A stretch of 64,000 bases of DNA, taken from Chryseobacterium endalhagicum (GTDB taxonomy: Bacteria > Bacteroidota > Bacteroidia > Flavobacteriales > Weeksellaceae). The translations under genes and the position numbers were made by a program. The stretch covers positions 1,054,001 to 1,118,000 of the forward strand of contig NZ_JAELVM010000002.1 in the NCBI RefSeq assembly GCF_016745235.1. Direction: 5' to 3'. Below are positions 37,217 through 45,265 of the stretch, one piece after another (position 1 is the stretch's first letter; each line of letters starts with the position of its first letter). Below the pieces are notes generated by a model. It searched no databases. It was not told the origin of the DNA and saw nothing but the letters and a program-made list of their open reading frames with translations.

Positions 37217-37827
37217 TTCTGTTGCCCCTTTTGATAGAGGATCGGGTTAAGACTATCATCGTTATACATTTTCATTTGTTTGTATACTTTCATCTTAACA
37301 TTACCGTATTCAATATCAGTAAGCAACTGATCTATAGAAGTTGATAGGTCTTCTTTCTGAGTAAGCAGCACATCCAGTTTTGCCTGGCAATTGGCGCGGT
37401 GCTCTTCAGAAGCGGATTCTCTATTGGCTTCTAACGACATATGATAAACCTTTAATGCAAGAATTGATAACCTGTCTACTGCCCAAGCGGGAGTTTCTGT
37501 ATTGATTTTTGCATCAGGTCTAGGAGTTATATTTTCAAACTTTGTAAGGAACCAGCTGTCGATAAATTCTACCAGATCTGTTCTTTTCTGGTTGGAAGCA
37601 TCAATTGTTCTCTTCAACTGAAGAGCTTCAGCGGGATCAATATTTTCATCTCTAATAATATCTTCTAAATGCCATTGAACGGTATCAATCCAGTTCTTTG
37701 CATACAAAATCCGTTCCAAACTGTCTTTTTCGAACGGGTTATTAATTAGAGTGTTAACGTCATCGGACACGTGATAGTCTTCAATAGATTGATTGAAAAC
37801 TTTCCATGCAGTCTCAGTAAAATTCAT
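37213..37827 (-). CDS. DUF4254 protein
   Basis: A 204-residue, mostly helical cytoplasmic protein. The N-terminus NFTETAWKVFNQSIEDYH and the block NWIDTVQWHLEDIIRD match the DUF4254 family, found widely in Bacteroidota with no known activity. It sits between tatA (16 bp) and a lipoprotein (4-bp overlap). Confidence 0.8.
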   Translation of the reverse strand: MNFTETAWKVFNQSIEDYHVSDDVNTLINNPFEKDSLERILYAKNWIDTVQWHLEDIIRDENIDPAEALQLKRTIDASNQKRTDLVEFIDSWFLTKFENITPRPDAKINTETPAWAVDRLSILALKVYHMSLEANRESASEEHRANCQAKLDVLLTQKEDLSTSIDQLLTDIEYGNVKMKVYKQMKMYNDDSLNPILYQKGQQK

Positions 37828-37843
37828 TAATTCTGAGGAATTT

Positions 37844-38059
37844 TTAGTTGCTGGTAGTGTTATTATTATCGGCAGAAGGGGCTTTTTTTTCAGCGCCCGG
37901 TTTGTCTTCTTCCTTCACTGCATCTTTAAATTCTTTGATTCCTGAACCAACTCCTCTCATTAATTCCGGAATTTTCTTTCCTCCAAAAAGCAATACCAAA
38001 AGTATAGCTACGATAAGGATGTGCTGCCAAGATAAGGCAAGTATTGTTAGTGTGTTCAT
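37844..38059 (-). CDS. tatA: Twin-arginine translocase subunit TatA/E
   Basis: A 71-residue protein with one N-terminal membrane helix (WQHILIVAILLVLLFGGKKI), the FGG(K)KIPEL hinge, then an amphipathic helix (GSGIKEFKDAVKEED) and a charged tail. TatA forms the pore for folded Tat substrates. It is the first gene of a four-gene operon. Confidence 0.9.
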   Translation of the reverse strand: MNTLTILALSWQHILIVAILLVLLFGGKKIPELMRGVGSGIKEFKDAVKEEDKPGAEKKAPSADNNNTTSN

Positions 38060-38074
38060 CTCTTAAGATTTTTG

Positions 38075-38106
38075 CAAAGTTAAGCTTTTTTTAATATGAA
38101 ATCCAA
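38075..38106 (-). promoter_or_regulatory. tatA operon promoter
   Basis: On the minus strand TTG (38106-38104), 21-nt spacer, TAACTTTG (38082-38075), 15 nt before the tatA ATG. The upstream half overlaps the end of the envC-like gene. Confidence 0.7.
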
Positions 38107-39653
38107 CCTAATGGGTCAACTGGTGTATTTCCGTTCCATACCTGGAAATCAAGAGTGTAAGAGCCATCGAAATCCTGAGCAACTGTACCTACCGGAGTAC
38201 CGGAAGAAACCTGCTGACCTTTGGAGACGCTTACATTTCCTAAATTAGAATAAATCGTGAAATAGTTTCCGTGTTTCACCATAACGGTTTTTGTTCCGTC
38301 GCTGTTTGCCAATACCGAAGAGACTGATCCCGGATATACAGATTTTGCACGTGTACCGGAAGGCACAGCTATTTTAATTCCTGTATTTTCTTCAACAATA
38401 TTTTTGAAAACCGGGTGTGGCTGTCTTCCGAATCGGTGGGTAATCTGTCCTGCTCTGTCTGCAGGATATCCAAGTCGTCCTCTGCTGTCTGCAAAGCTGC
38501 TTCCCGTGGTTGTGGTAACACCATAACTGGTCATAGCTTTGGTTTCTGCAGCTTTCTTCTCTTCTTCTTTTTTCTTGTTCAGTGCGGCTTCTGCAGCTCT
38601 TGCGGCAATAAGTTTGTCAGAGGCTTCTTTTGCTCTTACGTTCGCTTCATCAGAGGCTTTTTTAGCGGCTACTCTTCTGGCTTCGTCTTTTGCACTGGCT
38701 TCAGCTCTTGCAGCTTCTTCGTTACGTTTTTTCTCTTCTTCAGCTCTTTTCGCCGCGAGATCGGCGGCTTTTTTGGCTTCTATTTCAGCGAGTTTTCTTT
38801 CTCTTTCCAGGGCTTCTGCTCTGGCTTTGGCTTCTGCTTCAATTCTTGCTTTTTCTCTTTCAGCAATCAGCTTGGCCATACGTATTTTTTCAGCTTCTGC
38901 CTTTCTTCTGGCTTCTTCTTCAGCTTTTGCTATTCTGATCTCTTCAGCGATAATCGCACGGATCTGTCCTTCTAAAGCTTTAGATTGGGTTTGTTTCTGC
39001 TTAAGTTCAGCAGTAAGTATGGTTTCATTCTTTTTGAAATCTGCAACCAGCTGTTCCTTCTGTGCTCTTTCTGCATTGATGGTCACAAGATCTTTCTGCT
39101 GGTTCGCCAGTAGATTCTCTTTTTCTCTTGCGGAGTTCTGCTTCTGGGCAATGGATTTTTTGATCTGGGCCGCAGCATTACTGATTTCTGCTGCCTTTTT
39201 ATCCTGATAGTCCGCGTACTGTTTCAGATACTGGACTCTTCTTATGGCTTCCCCTAAATTTTTGGAGGAAAGGATGAAGGTTACTTTGTTCTGTACCCCT
39301 TTGTTTTTGTATGCATTAACCAAAACCTCGGCGTAGTTCTTTCTGAGAACGGCCAGTTCTTTGTTCTGACGGTTGATTTCCAGCTGACGCAGGTAGATCT
39401 CATCCTCAATAAATCTTTTTTCTTTCTGGGTATTGGTATATACTTTTTCTCTCAACGTCAGTTTTTTATTAACGTTGGTAAGATAGGCTACCGAAAGTTT
39501 AGATTCGCTTTTGGTTTTTGCTAAATCTGAATTTATCTGTATAATTTGTTTTTTAAGATCGGCATTCTGTTTCTGAAGCTGTTCCTTGTTCTGCTGTCCC
39601 TGATGCAGGCCGAACAGTAGAATACCTATTAAAAAGCTAAATTTTTTAATCAT
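38091..39653 (-). CDS. EnvC-like murein hydrolase activator with degenerate LytM domain
   Basis: A 520-residue protein: signal peptide, a long coiled coil (about 20-250), an Ala/Glu/Lys/Arg-rich stretch (about 230-370), and a C-terminal M23/LytM fold. The metal ligands of active M23 peptidases are missing. The usual HxGxD-type motif reads NTGIKIAVPSG, the HGN...YSNLG block lacks the second His, and the HxH motif reads LDFQVW. That matches EnvC, which activates cell-wall amidases at division rather than cutting itself. It overlaps the upstream DUF4292 gene by 4 bp. Confidence 0.85.
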   Translation of the reverse strand: MIKKFSFLIGILLFGLHQGQQNKEQLQKQNADLKKQIIQINSDLAKTKSESKLSVAYLTNVNKKLTLREKVYTNTQKEKRFIEDEIYLRQLEINRQNKELAVLRKNYAEVLVNAYKNKGVQNKVTFILSSKNLGEAIRRVQYLKQYADYQDKKAAEISNAAAQIKKSIAQKQNSAREKENLLANQQKDLVTINAERAQKEQLVADFKKNETILTAELKQKQTQSKALEGQIRAIIAEEIRIAKAEEEARRKAEAEKIRMAKLIAEREKARIEAEAKARAEALERERKLAEIEAKKAADLAAKRAEEEKKRNEEAARAEASAKDEARRVAAKKASDEANVRAKEASDKLIAARAAEAALNKKKEEEKKAAETKAMTSYGVTTTTGSSFADSRGRLGYPADRAGQITHRFGRQPHPVFKNIVEENTGIKIAVPSGTRAKSVYPGSVSSVLANSDGTKTVMVKHGNYFTIYSNLGNVSVSKGQQVSSGTPVGTVAQDFDGSYTLDFQVWNGNTPVDPLGWISY

Positions 39654-40495
39654 TTAATCTCAATTTTCTTATAACTGGATGGTACAGAATAAGGTGTTTC
39701 CATCCTCGAAAAGTCAAATTTCGTGTTTTCCAGTAAAATTTGGCTAGATTTTGAGCCTTTTATAATTATTTTAACATTTTTTGGAAGGCGGATTCCGTTG
39801 TATTCATTCCAGTTGCTGTAAGAGATTTCCAGTTCGTCTGCAGATAAAACATCCTTTAAATTCACACTCAGCAGATCATAGTTGGTATCATAATTCAGAG
39901 CAATTTTATACTCTCTGGTTTTCTCATCCGTAACAATTTTCTGATTGTTGTTGGAAACCATTTTAAAGCCCTGTGCATTCTGGGTCAGCGTGAACTGGGA
40001 ATCACTGATCTTCACAAAAGTTCTCCCCATTAATATTTTTTCCAGCGATTTATAATCAATGAAATTAACATTCAGGAGGTTGTTCAGATAATCAAAATCC
40101 GAATCGATGTAGGTTCTGCTGGTTTTGTCCTGTCCTTTGATCCCTTCCGGAGTAGCGATGCCTCTTGCCACATTAAATAAAAGGGCCTGAAGGTTCATCC
40201 ATACCTTTTTATCATTCTCAATATAGATCGTGGCATCAAGGGTTGGAATAAAGCTTCCTGTTTCCACGTTCACTTTACTGCTGATCTTAACCTGATCGAA
40301 TTTCAAAGGAACCACCACATGCTCGTAGAAGGTAAACTTGTCCCTTACCGGCTCATTGGCATCTTTGGGATTTCTGTTGTCATCAGCTACTGCAGTGCTG
40401 TCCTGCGTGTTGCCTCTGTTATTTTTAGCGGCATTTCTTGTTTTACAGGAAGATAATGTAAGCAATAAGAGAAGTATCGGGATCCAGTTTTTCAT
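39650..40495 (-). CDS. DUF4292 lipoprotein
   Basis: A 281-residue protein from ATG 40495, with the lipobox LTLSSC (about residue 17). The open frame runs 19 codons further but without a signal-like sequence. FYEHVVVPLKFDQVKISSKV and the later repeated strands fit DUF4292, a LolA-like outer-membrane lipoprotein family of unknown role. The 4-bp overlap with the envC-like gene implies coupled expression. Confidence 0.78.
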   Translation of the reverse strand: MKNWIPILLLLLTLSSCKTRNAAKNNRGNTQDSTAVADDNRNPKDANEPVRDKFTFYEHVVVPLKFDQVKISSKVNVETGSFIPTLDATIYIENDKKVWMNLQALLFNVARGIATPEGIKGQDKTSRTYIDSDFDYLNNLLNVNFIDYKSLEKILMGRTFVKISDSQFTLTQNAQGFKMVSNNNQKIVTDEKTREYKIALNYDTNYDLLSVNLKDVLSADELEISYSNWNEYNGIRLPKNVKIIIKGSKSSQILLENTKFDFSRMETPYSVPSSYKKIEIK

Positions 40496-40544
40496 GTGTG
40501 TATATCTTTCGATTAAAAAAATACGCTGCAATATTAACGCCAAA

Positions 40545-40566
40545 CCACACAAATAACATTGTGTGG
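40545..40566 (-). terminator. Hairpin between nucleotidyltransferase and DUF4292 genes
   Basis: CCACACAA-ATAACA-TTGTGTGG perfect 8-bp stem. The following U-run on the minus strand is weak, so termination may be partial. Confidence 0.5.
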
Positions 40567-40604
40567 TCTGGAGGTATCTTGTTTTATATTAAATATTTCT
40601 GATC

Positions 40605-41621
40605 TTATTTAGATAAAAAATCCAAAACGGAATAATCACCTAAAGAGATCTCTCTGGCCACTCCAAAATACTGGGCAGAATTCCCGATCATAGAGTTGGA
40701 AAGATTTCCGTGATTGATCCTTGTGTTTTCCTGGATCAGGGAATTCTCAATATTGGAATTCACGATGGTGGTATTGTTCCCCAATGAAACCCCCGGGCCG
40801 ATTTTTGAATTGGAGATCTTTACATTTTCCCCGATAAAGCATGGCTGAATGATCAGTGAATTTTCAATAACTGCAGATGCAGGATAATTTTGCATTTCTT
40901 CTTTTTCGTACGCAAGAATCTTGCTGTTGGTTTCTACGGTAGCGTTTTTGTTTCCGCAGTCCATCCAGTCGTTTACTTTTCCTAAGCTGAATTTTGCTCC
41001 CTTTGCTCTAAGGTTTTCAAGGGCCGTTGTCAACTGATATTCGCCGCCATTTTTTATATTATTGTCCATAATATAATTGATTTCGCTCATCAGCTTTTCA
41101 GCACTGTTGAAATAATAAATCCCGATGATGGCAAGATCTGAAACGAAAGTCTGAGGTTTCTCCACGAAATCTGTAATAAAACCGTAGTTATCAAGTTTTA
41201 CCACTCCGAAAGCGGAAGGATCTTCTACACTTTTCACCCAGATCACCCCGTCTGAATTTTTATCCAGCTGGAAATCTGCACGGAAAAGAGTATCTGCAAA
41301 AGCAATCACCACATCTCCCTGCATGGAATCTTCAGCACATTTAATAGCGTGTGCCGTTCCAAGAGGATCTGTCTGATAGTAGATACTTCCTTTTGCTCCC
41401 AGCTTTTCAGCGATCTGCAGTAAAGATTTTTCAATCTCCGGTCCGAAATCCCCAATGATAAATGCTACTTCTTCAATATTTTCCCCTGCTACTTTAGCAA
41501 TATCTTCTACCAGTCTCTGTACGATAGGTTTTCCTGCAATAGGAATAAGTGGTTTTGGAACAGTCAGTGTATGTGGACGTAATCTGGAACCGCGTCCAGC
41601 CATTGGAACAATTATTTTCAT
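40605..41621 (-). CDS. Sugar-phosphate nucleotidyltransferase
   Basis: A 338-residue enzyme with an N-terminal nucleotidyltransferase domain and a C-terminal left-handed beta-helix. Seen are MAGRGSRLRPHTLTVPKPL with the nucleotide loop, DPLGTAHAIKCA, IAFADTLFRADF with the metal Asp, and VEKPQTFVSDLAIIGIYYF. Hexapeptide-like repeats run from about 250 (IENSLIIQPCFIGENVKISN). It should activate a sugar-1-phosphate with NTP. Which sugar is not clear; glucose-1-P thymidylyl-type is one option. Confidence 0.82.
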   Translation of the reverse strand: MKIIVPMAGRGSRLRPHTLTVPKPLIPIAGKPIVQRLVEDIAKVAGENIEEVAFIIGDFGPEIEKSLLQIAEKLGAKGSIYYQTDPLGTAHAIKCAEDSMQGDVVIAFADTLFRADFQLDKNSDGVIWVKSVEDPSAFGVVKLDNYGFITDFVEKPQTFVSDLAIIGIYYFNSAEKLMSEINYIMDNNIKNGGEYQLTTALENLRAKGAKFSLGKVNDWMDCGNKNATVETNSKILAYEKEEMQNYPASAVIENSLIIQPCFIGENVKISNSKIGPGVSLGNNTTIVNSNIENSLIQENTRINHGNLSNSMIGNSAQYFGVAREISLGDYSVLDFLSK

Positions 41622-41776
41622 AGATTATATGATACTGTTTATTTTGTTAGTGTTTACTTTTGATTAGGTTAAAGGTAATAATTTAGACCAATGTTAGGCG
41701 TAATATTTATCATCTTTATAAACTTGTGTTTAATTTTTTTTTAAGAACTCAATGATAGCAAATTAAGGGCCATAAT

Positions 41777-43231
41777 TTAAGATCTTTTCATTATTTTCGA
41801 TACAATGGCTTTTTCTTTATAAGCTACGAGGGCAATAAAGAGAAGCAGAAATAAATTTCCTACCACATAATTGGTACGGAAGAAGTAAAAAGATACCAGC
41901 GAGCACGTAATGGTAAAGAAAAGATACAGTGCTATTTTTCCTGTATTATAATGAATCGGGTACTGTTTTTGTCCCCAGACGTACGAAATAACCATCATGG
42001 ACATAAAGGTGATCAATGCAGCCATGGCACTTGCCCAGTATCCGTATTCCGGGATAAAGAAGAAGTTGATCCCAATCGTAATACACGCCCCGATTACTGA
42101 AATGTATAAGCCAACCCTTGTCTGATCCGATAATTTATACCAGATAGAAAGATTAAGGTATATGCCTAAGAACAGCGCTCCCAGCATCACAAACGGGATG
42201 ATTTCAATGCCTTCATAATACAGCGGGTTGCTCAGGTATTTTTCCGAGATCCACTGAAGGTTCACCATGAGGCCCATATAGATAATGCAGCTGCAAATGA
42301 CGAAAACATCCATCAGGACAGCGTAGGTTTTATGTGAATCTTTATTCTTGAAACTTGAAAAGAAATAGGGCTCTATTCCCAGCTGATAAGCCTGTCGGAA
42401 TACGGTGATAAAGGTTGCTATTTTATAAACGGCTCCATATACTCCGATCTGGTGGCGTGCTTCGTCCGGCGGAAGCAGGTATTTCAGAAACTGTCTGTCA
42501 AGCGTCTGGTTGACAATTCCGGCCAACCCTGCGATCATTACGGGCCAGGAATAGTTCATGATTCTTTTCCACAAATTAAAATCAAATTTGGAAATACTGA
42601 AGCTGAAGAATTCTTTCCCCACGATCAATAGCGTAATGATGCTTTGTACCAGATTGGCGATAAAAACATAGCCTACACCTAATTGCGGATCATATTTTAA
42701 CCCCAGAATTCCCTCAGGATGTTTTGGAAGCCATTTGATGAAAAATACAACCAGTAAAAAGTAAACCACAGATCCGGCTACTTTGGAGAACATATATTTG
42801 AAAGCCTTTCCCTGAAGCCTTAATATAGCAGATGGAATCGTAGAAAAAGCATCCAGAGACAATATAAACAGGAATATCACAAGATAGTTGACCTGATCCG
42901 GCGTTTCAAATGCTATGGCAAGCTCGTTTCTGAAGACATACCCCAGACCAAGATAGATCAAAGCAATACTGATGATACTTATTGAGCATGTGGAAATCAG
43001 TGTTTTTTTGTCAATGCTTTCTTCCTGGGCAAATCTGAAAAATGAAGTTTCCATACCATGGGTAAGCAATACAGTGATCACTCCGGCGATGGAATACCAG
43101 TCCACAAAAGGGGACGAAGCGGCCGGCCCGAAAGCCTTCGTAACGATTGGTGCAATGATGAACGGGAAAATACGGACTAATACTGAACTAAGCCCGTATA
43201 CGGCGGTCTGACCAAATAACTTCTTATACAA
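41777..43231 (-). CDS. Polysaccharide flippase (Wzx/MATE-like)
   Basis: A 484-residue membrane protein with about 12-14 hydrophobic segments and the N-terminal LYKKLFGQTAVYGLSSVLVRI typical of flavobacterial oligosaccharide flippases. It should move a lipid-linked glycan across the inner membrane. The frame is open back to ATG 43288, but a TACATTTG element lies at 43255-43248. TTG 43231 is 16 nt after it, the same spacing as at ferritin, and gives the usual N-terminus. I chose the TTG start. Confidence 0.8.
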   Translation of the reverse strand: MYKKLFGQTAVYGLSSVLVRIFPFIIAPIVTKAFGPAASSPFVDWYSIAGVITVLLTHGMETSFFRFAQEESIDKKTLISTCSISIISIALIYLGLGYVFRNELAIAFETPDQVNYLVIFLFILSLDAFSTIPSAILRLQGKAFKYMFSKVAGSVVYFLLVVFFIKWLPKHPEGILGLKYDPQLGVGYVFIANLVQSIITLLIVGKEFFSFSISKFDFNLWKRIMNYSWPVMIAGLAGIVNQTLDRQFLKYLLPPDEARHQIGVYGAVYKIATFITVFRQAYQLGIEPYFFSSFKNKDSHKTYAVLMDVFVICSCIIYMGLMVNLQWISEKYLSNPLYYEGIEIIPFVMLGALFLGIYLNLSIWYKLSDQTRVGLYISVIGACITIGINFFFIPEYGYWASAMAALITFMSMMVISYVWGQKQYPIHYNTGKIALYLFFTITCSLVSFYFFRTNYVVGNLFLLLFIALVAYKEKAIVSKIMKRS

Positions 43232-43247
43232 ATTCGAAAATTTTATG

Positions 43248-43255
43248 CAAATGTA
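43248..43255 (-). promoter_or_regulatory. -7 element of the flippase gene
   Basis: TACATTTG on the minus strand matches TAnnTTTG exactly. No good TTG is found at 19-21 nt upstream, so the promoter is only half supported. It lies inside the apparent extended frame. Confidence 0.5.
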
Positions 43256-43324
43256 AATATTTAGAAATTGATTTATAATCTGTAACATTAAAATTCATTC
43301 ATAAACCTTAATTTTGCTGTTGAT

Positions 43325-43437
43325 TAGAAGCTAGAAACCAGAGGTTAGAAATTAGTGGTGAAGATCGTATAGTTCACCTGTAATTTGTAATTCAGGATTT
43401 TCTAACTTCTAATTTCTAACATCTAATTTCTAAAAAG
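43325..43437. repeat. Degenerate inverted TTAGAA/TTCTAA tract
   Basis: The left part repeats TAGAAGCTAGAAACC and GGTTAGAAATTAG; the right part has three or four CTAATTTCTAA-type words. The two halves are roughly complementary and could fold into a long imperfect stem right before pyrC. Confidence 0.6.
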
Positions 43438-43440
43438 TAA

Positions 43441-44778
43441 ATGAAGACCTTAATTAAAAATGTAAAAATCGTCAACGAAGGCCAGATCTTCGAAAGCGAT
43501 ATCTTAATAGAAAATGACCTGATTTCTAAAATAGAAGCTTCCATTTCCGATGAGGCAGACCAGATCATTGACGGTGCCGGAAAATATCTTCTGCCGGGTG
43601 TCATAGACGATCAGGTGCATTTCAGAGATCCGGGACTGACGCATAAAGGGGATATTGAAACGGAATCCAGAGCAGCTATTGCAGGAGGAATCACCAGCTT
43701 TATCGATCAGCCGAATACGGTACCCAATGCAGTTACACAGGAATTATTAGCCGATAAATATGAAATCGGGGCTCAGAAAGCATATGCCAACTACGGTTTT
43801 ATGATGGGCGGAACCAATGATAATCTGGAGGAAGTTCTAAAAACAAATCCGAGAAATGTTCCGGGAATTAAGTTATTCTTAGGTTCTTCTACCGGAAATA
43901 TGCTGGTTGACAATCCAGAAACCCTTGAAAATATTTTCAGCAGTACAAAAATGCTGATCGCCGTTCACTGTGAAGATGAAGCAACAATACGCGCCAATAC
44001 CCAGCAATACCTTGATGAATATGGAGAGGATATTCCTGTAAAATTTCATCACCTGATCAGAAGCGAAGAAGCCTGTTATAAATCTTCTTCAAAAGCAATT
44101 GAATTAGCTGAAAAAACAGGAGCGAGACTTCACGTTTTCCACCTTTCAACTGCCAAAGAAATGGAACTTTTCAGAAATGATATTCCATTGAAAGATAAAA
44201 AAATTACCGCTGAAGTATGCGTTCATCACCTGACATTTACCAATGAAGATTATGAAACCAAAGGCTCTCTGATCAAATGGAATCCTGCTGTAAAAACTCA
44301 GAAAGATAAAGACGCACTTTGGGAAGCACTTCTGGATGACAGAATTGATGTCATTGCCACAGACCATGCGCCGCACACTGCTGAAGAAAAACAGAATGTA
44401 TACACAAAATGTCCTTCCGGTGCTCCTTTGGTACAGCATTCATTACCTGTGATGTTGGAAAATTACCATCAGGGAAAAATTTCCCTGGAAAAAATTGTTG
44501 AAAAAATGAGCCACAATCCTGCCATACTTTTCAGAGTGGAGAAAAGAGGATTCGTGAGAGAAGGCTACAAGGCAGATCTTGTTTTGGTTGATCTAAATGC
44601 CGACTGGACCGTAGCGAAAGACAATCTTCTTTACAAATGCGGGTGGAGTCCTTTAGAAGGCATGAACCTGCATTCTAAGATAACCCAGACTTTTGTGAAT
44701 GGACATCTGGTTTATGACAATGGAAAAATTGCAGAAGAGAAATTCGGGGAAAGACTTCTTTTTGAAGTAGCAGAATAG
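43441..44778 (+). CDS. pyrC: Dihydroorotase
   Basis: A 445-residue amidohydrolase that closes carbamoyl-aspartate to dihydroorotate in pyrimidine synthesis. Seen are the metal site DDQVHFRDPGLTHKGD, the carboxylated Lys region GIKLFLGSSTGNM, AVHCEDEA, HVFHLSTA and the catalytic Asp in ATDHAPHT. The usual HxH reads QxH. I recall this variant from other Bacteroidota dihydroorotases, so it is likely a family trait rather than loss of function. A strong terminator follows. Confidence 0.9.
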   Translation: MKTLIKNVKIVNEGQIFESDILIENDLISKIEASISDEADQIIDGAGKYLLPGVIDDQVHFRDPGLTHKGDIETESRAAIAGGITSFIDQPNTVPNAVTQELLADKYEIGAQKAYANYGFMMGGTNDNLEEVLKTNPRNVPGIKLFLGSSTGNMLVDNPETLENIFSSTKMLIAVHCEDEATIRANTQQYLDEYGEDIPVKFHHLIRSEEACYKSSSKAIELAEKTGARLHVFHLSTAKEMELFRNDIPLKDKKITAEVCVHHLTFTNEDYETKGSLIKWNPAVKTQKDKDALWEALLDDRIDVIATDHAPHTAEEKQNVYTKCPSGAPLVQHSLPVMLENYHQGKISLEKIVEKMSHNPAILFRVEKRGFVREGYKADLVLVDLNADWTVAKDNLLYKCGWSPLEGMNLHSKITQTFVNGHLVYDNGKIAEEKFGERLLFEVAE

Positions 44779-44799
44779 TAAGATTAAAATCAAAATAAT

Positions 44800-44829
44800 A
44801 AAAGGGCAAATAAAACTATTTGCCCTTTT
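44800..44829 (+). terminator. pyrC terminator
   Basis: A perfect 13-bp stem, AAAAGGGCAAATA with TATTTGCCCTTTT around AAAC, then a T-rich tail. Confidence 0.9.
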
Positions 44830-44937
44830 TGTTTTTATAAGTGGAGATGAAACCACCCCGTCAAAAATTCTTTGAATTTTCGCCACCCCTTCATGCGAGG
44901 GGAATTTTTTGTCCGTTTAATAACGGGCATTCATCAA

Positions 44938-45090
44938 TATAAAAATCTATGATTTTTAAAACTTATGTGATCTTCTTATTCGAAAAGCATTCGACTTAAA
45001 ATAACTTAAGTGTTCAAAATCTTTTGCCACTTTTGTGGTTAATAATTTTTTTTAACCACAGATTTCTCAGATGTACACAGATGATTGTGG
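44938..45090 (-). repeat. Diverged reverse copy of the 158-bp repeat
   Basis: Read on the minus strand it begins near CACAATCATCTGTG and keeps the order of the 28518-28833 units: a TGTGGTTA block, CACAAAAGTGGCAAAAG, CACTTAAGTTATTT, CGAATAAGAAG, then AAAATCATAGATTTTTAT. The gap 44830-45265 also has a CCACCCC-rich stretch at about 44850-44900 and no gene. Confidence 0.75.
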
Positions 45091-45210
45091 ATATTTGTGC
45101 CAATTATTTGTGGTATTCGTGTTTGAAATATAAAAAAATATTCTTCGGCTTTAGCATCTCTATCAATTCTATCAATTGATGATTATACGATGGATGTTTT
45201 ATTCAATAGG

Positions 45211-45228
45211 AGCGGGCTTTAGCCCGCT
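45211..45228. repeat. Short GC-rich palindrome
   Basis: AGCGGGCT-TT-AGCCCGCT, a perfect 8-bp stem in an AT-rich gap beyond the GH92 stop. There is no U-run on either side, so a terminator is not claimed. A related GGCTTTAGCC word follows at about 45250. Confidence 0.55.
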
Positions 45229-45265
45229 TTATTCATAGTGAAAGTTCCACGGCTTTAGCCAAAAC

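Noticed and set aside
38539..39207. 222-codon antisense frame inside the envC-like gene
   Set aside because: It mirrors the Ala/Glu/Lys/Arg repeat-rich part of the real protein, which gives a low-complexity Ser/Phe/Ala antisense product.
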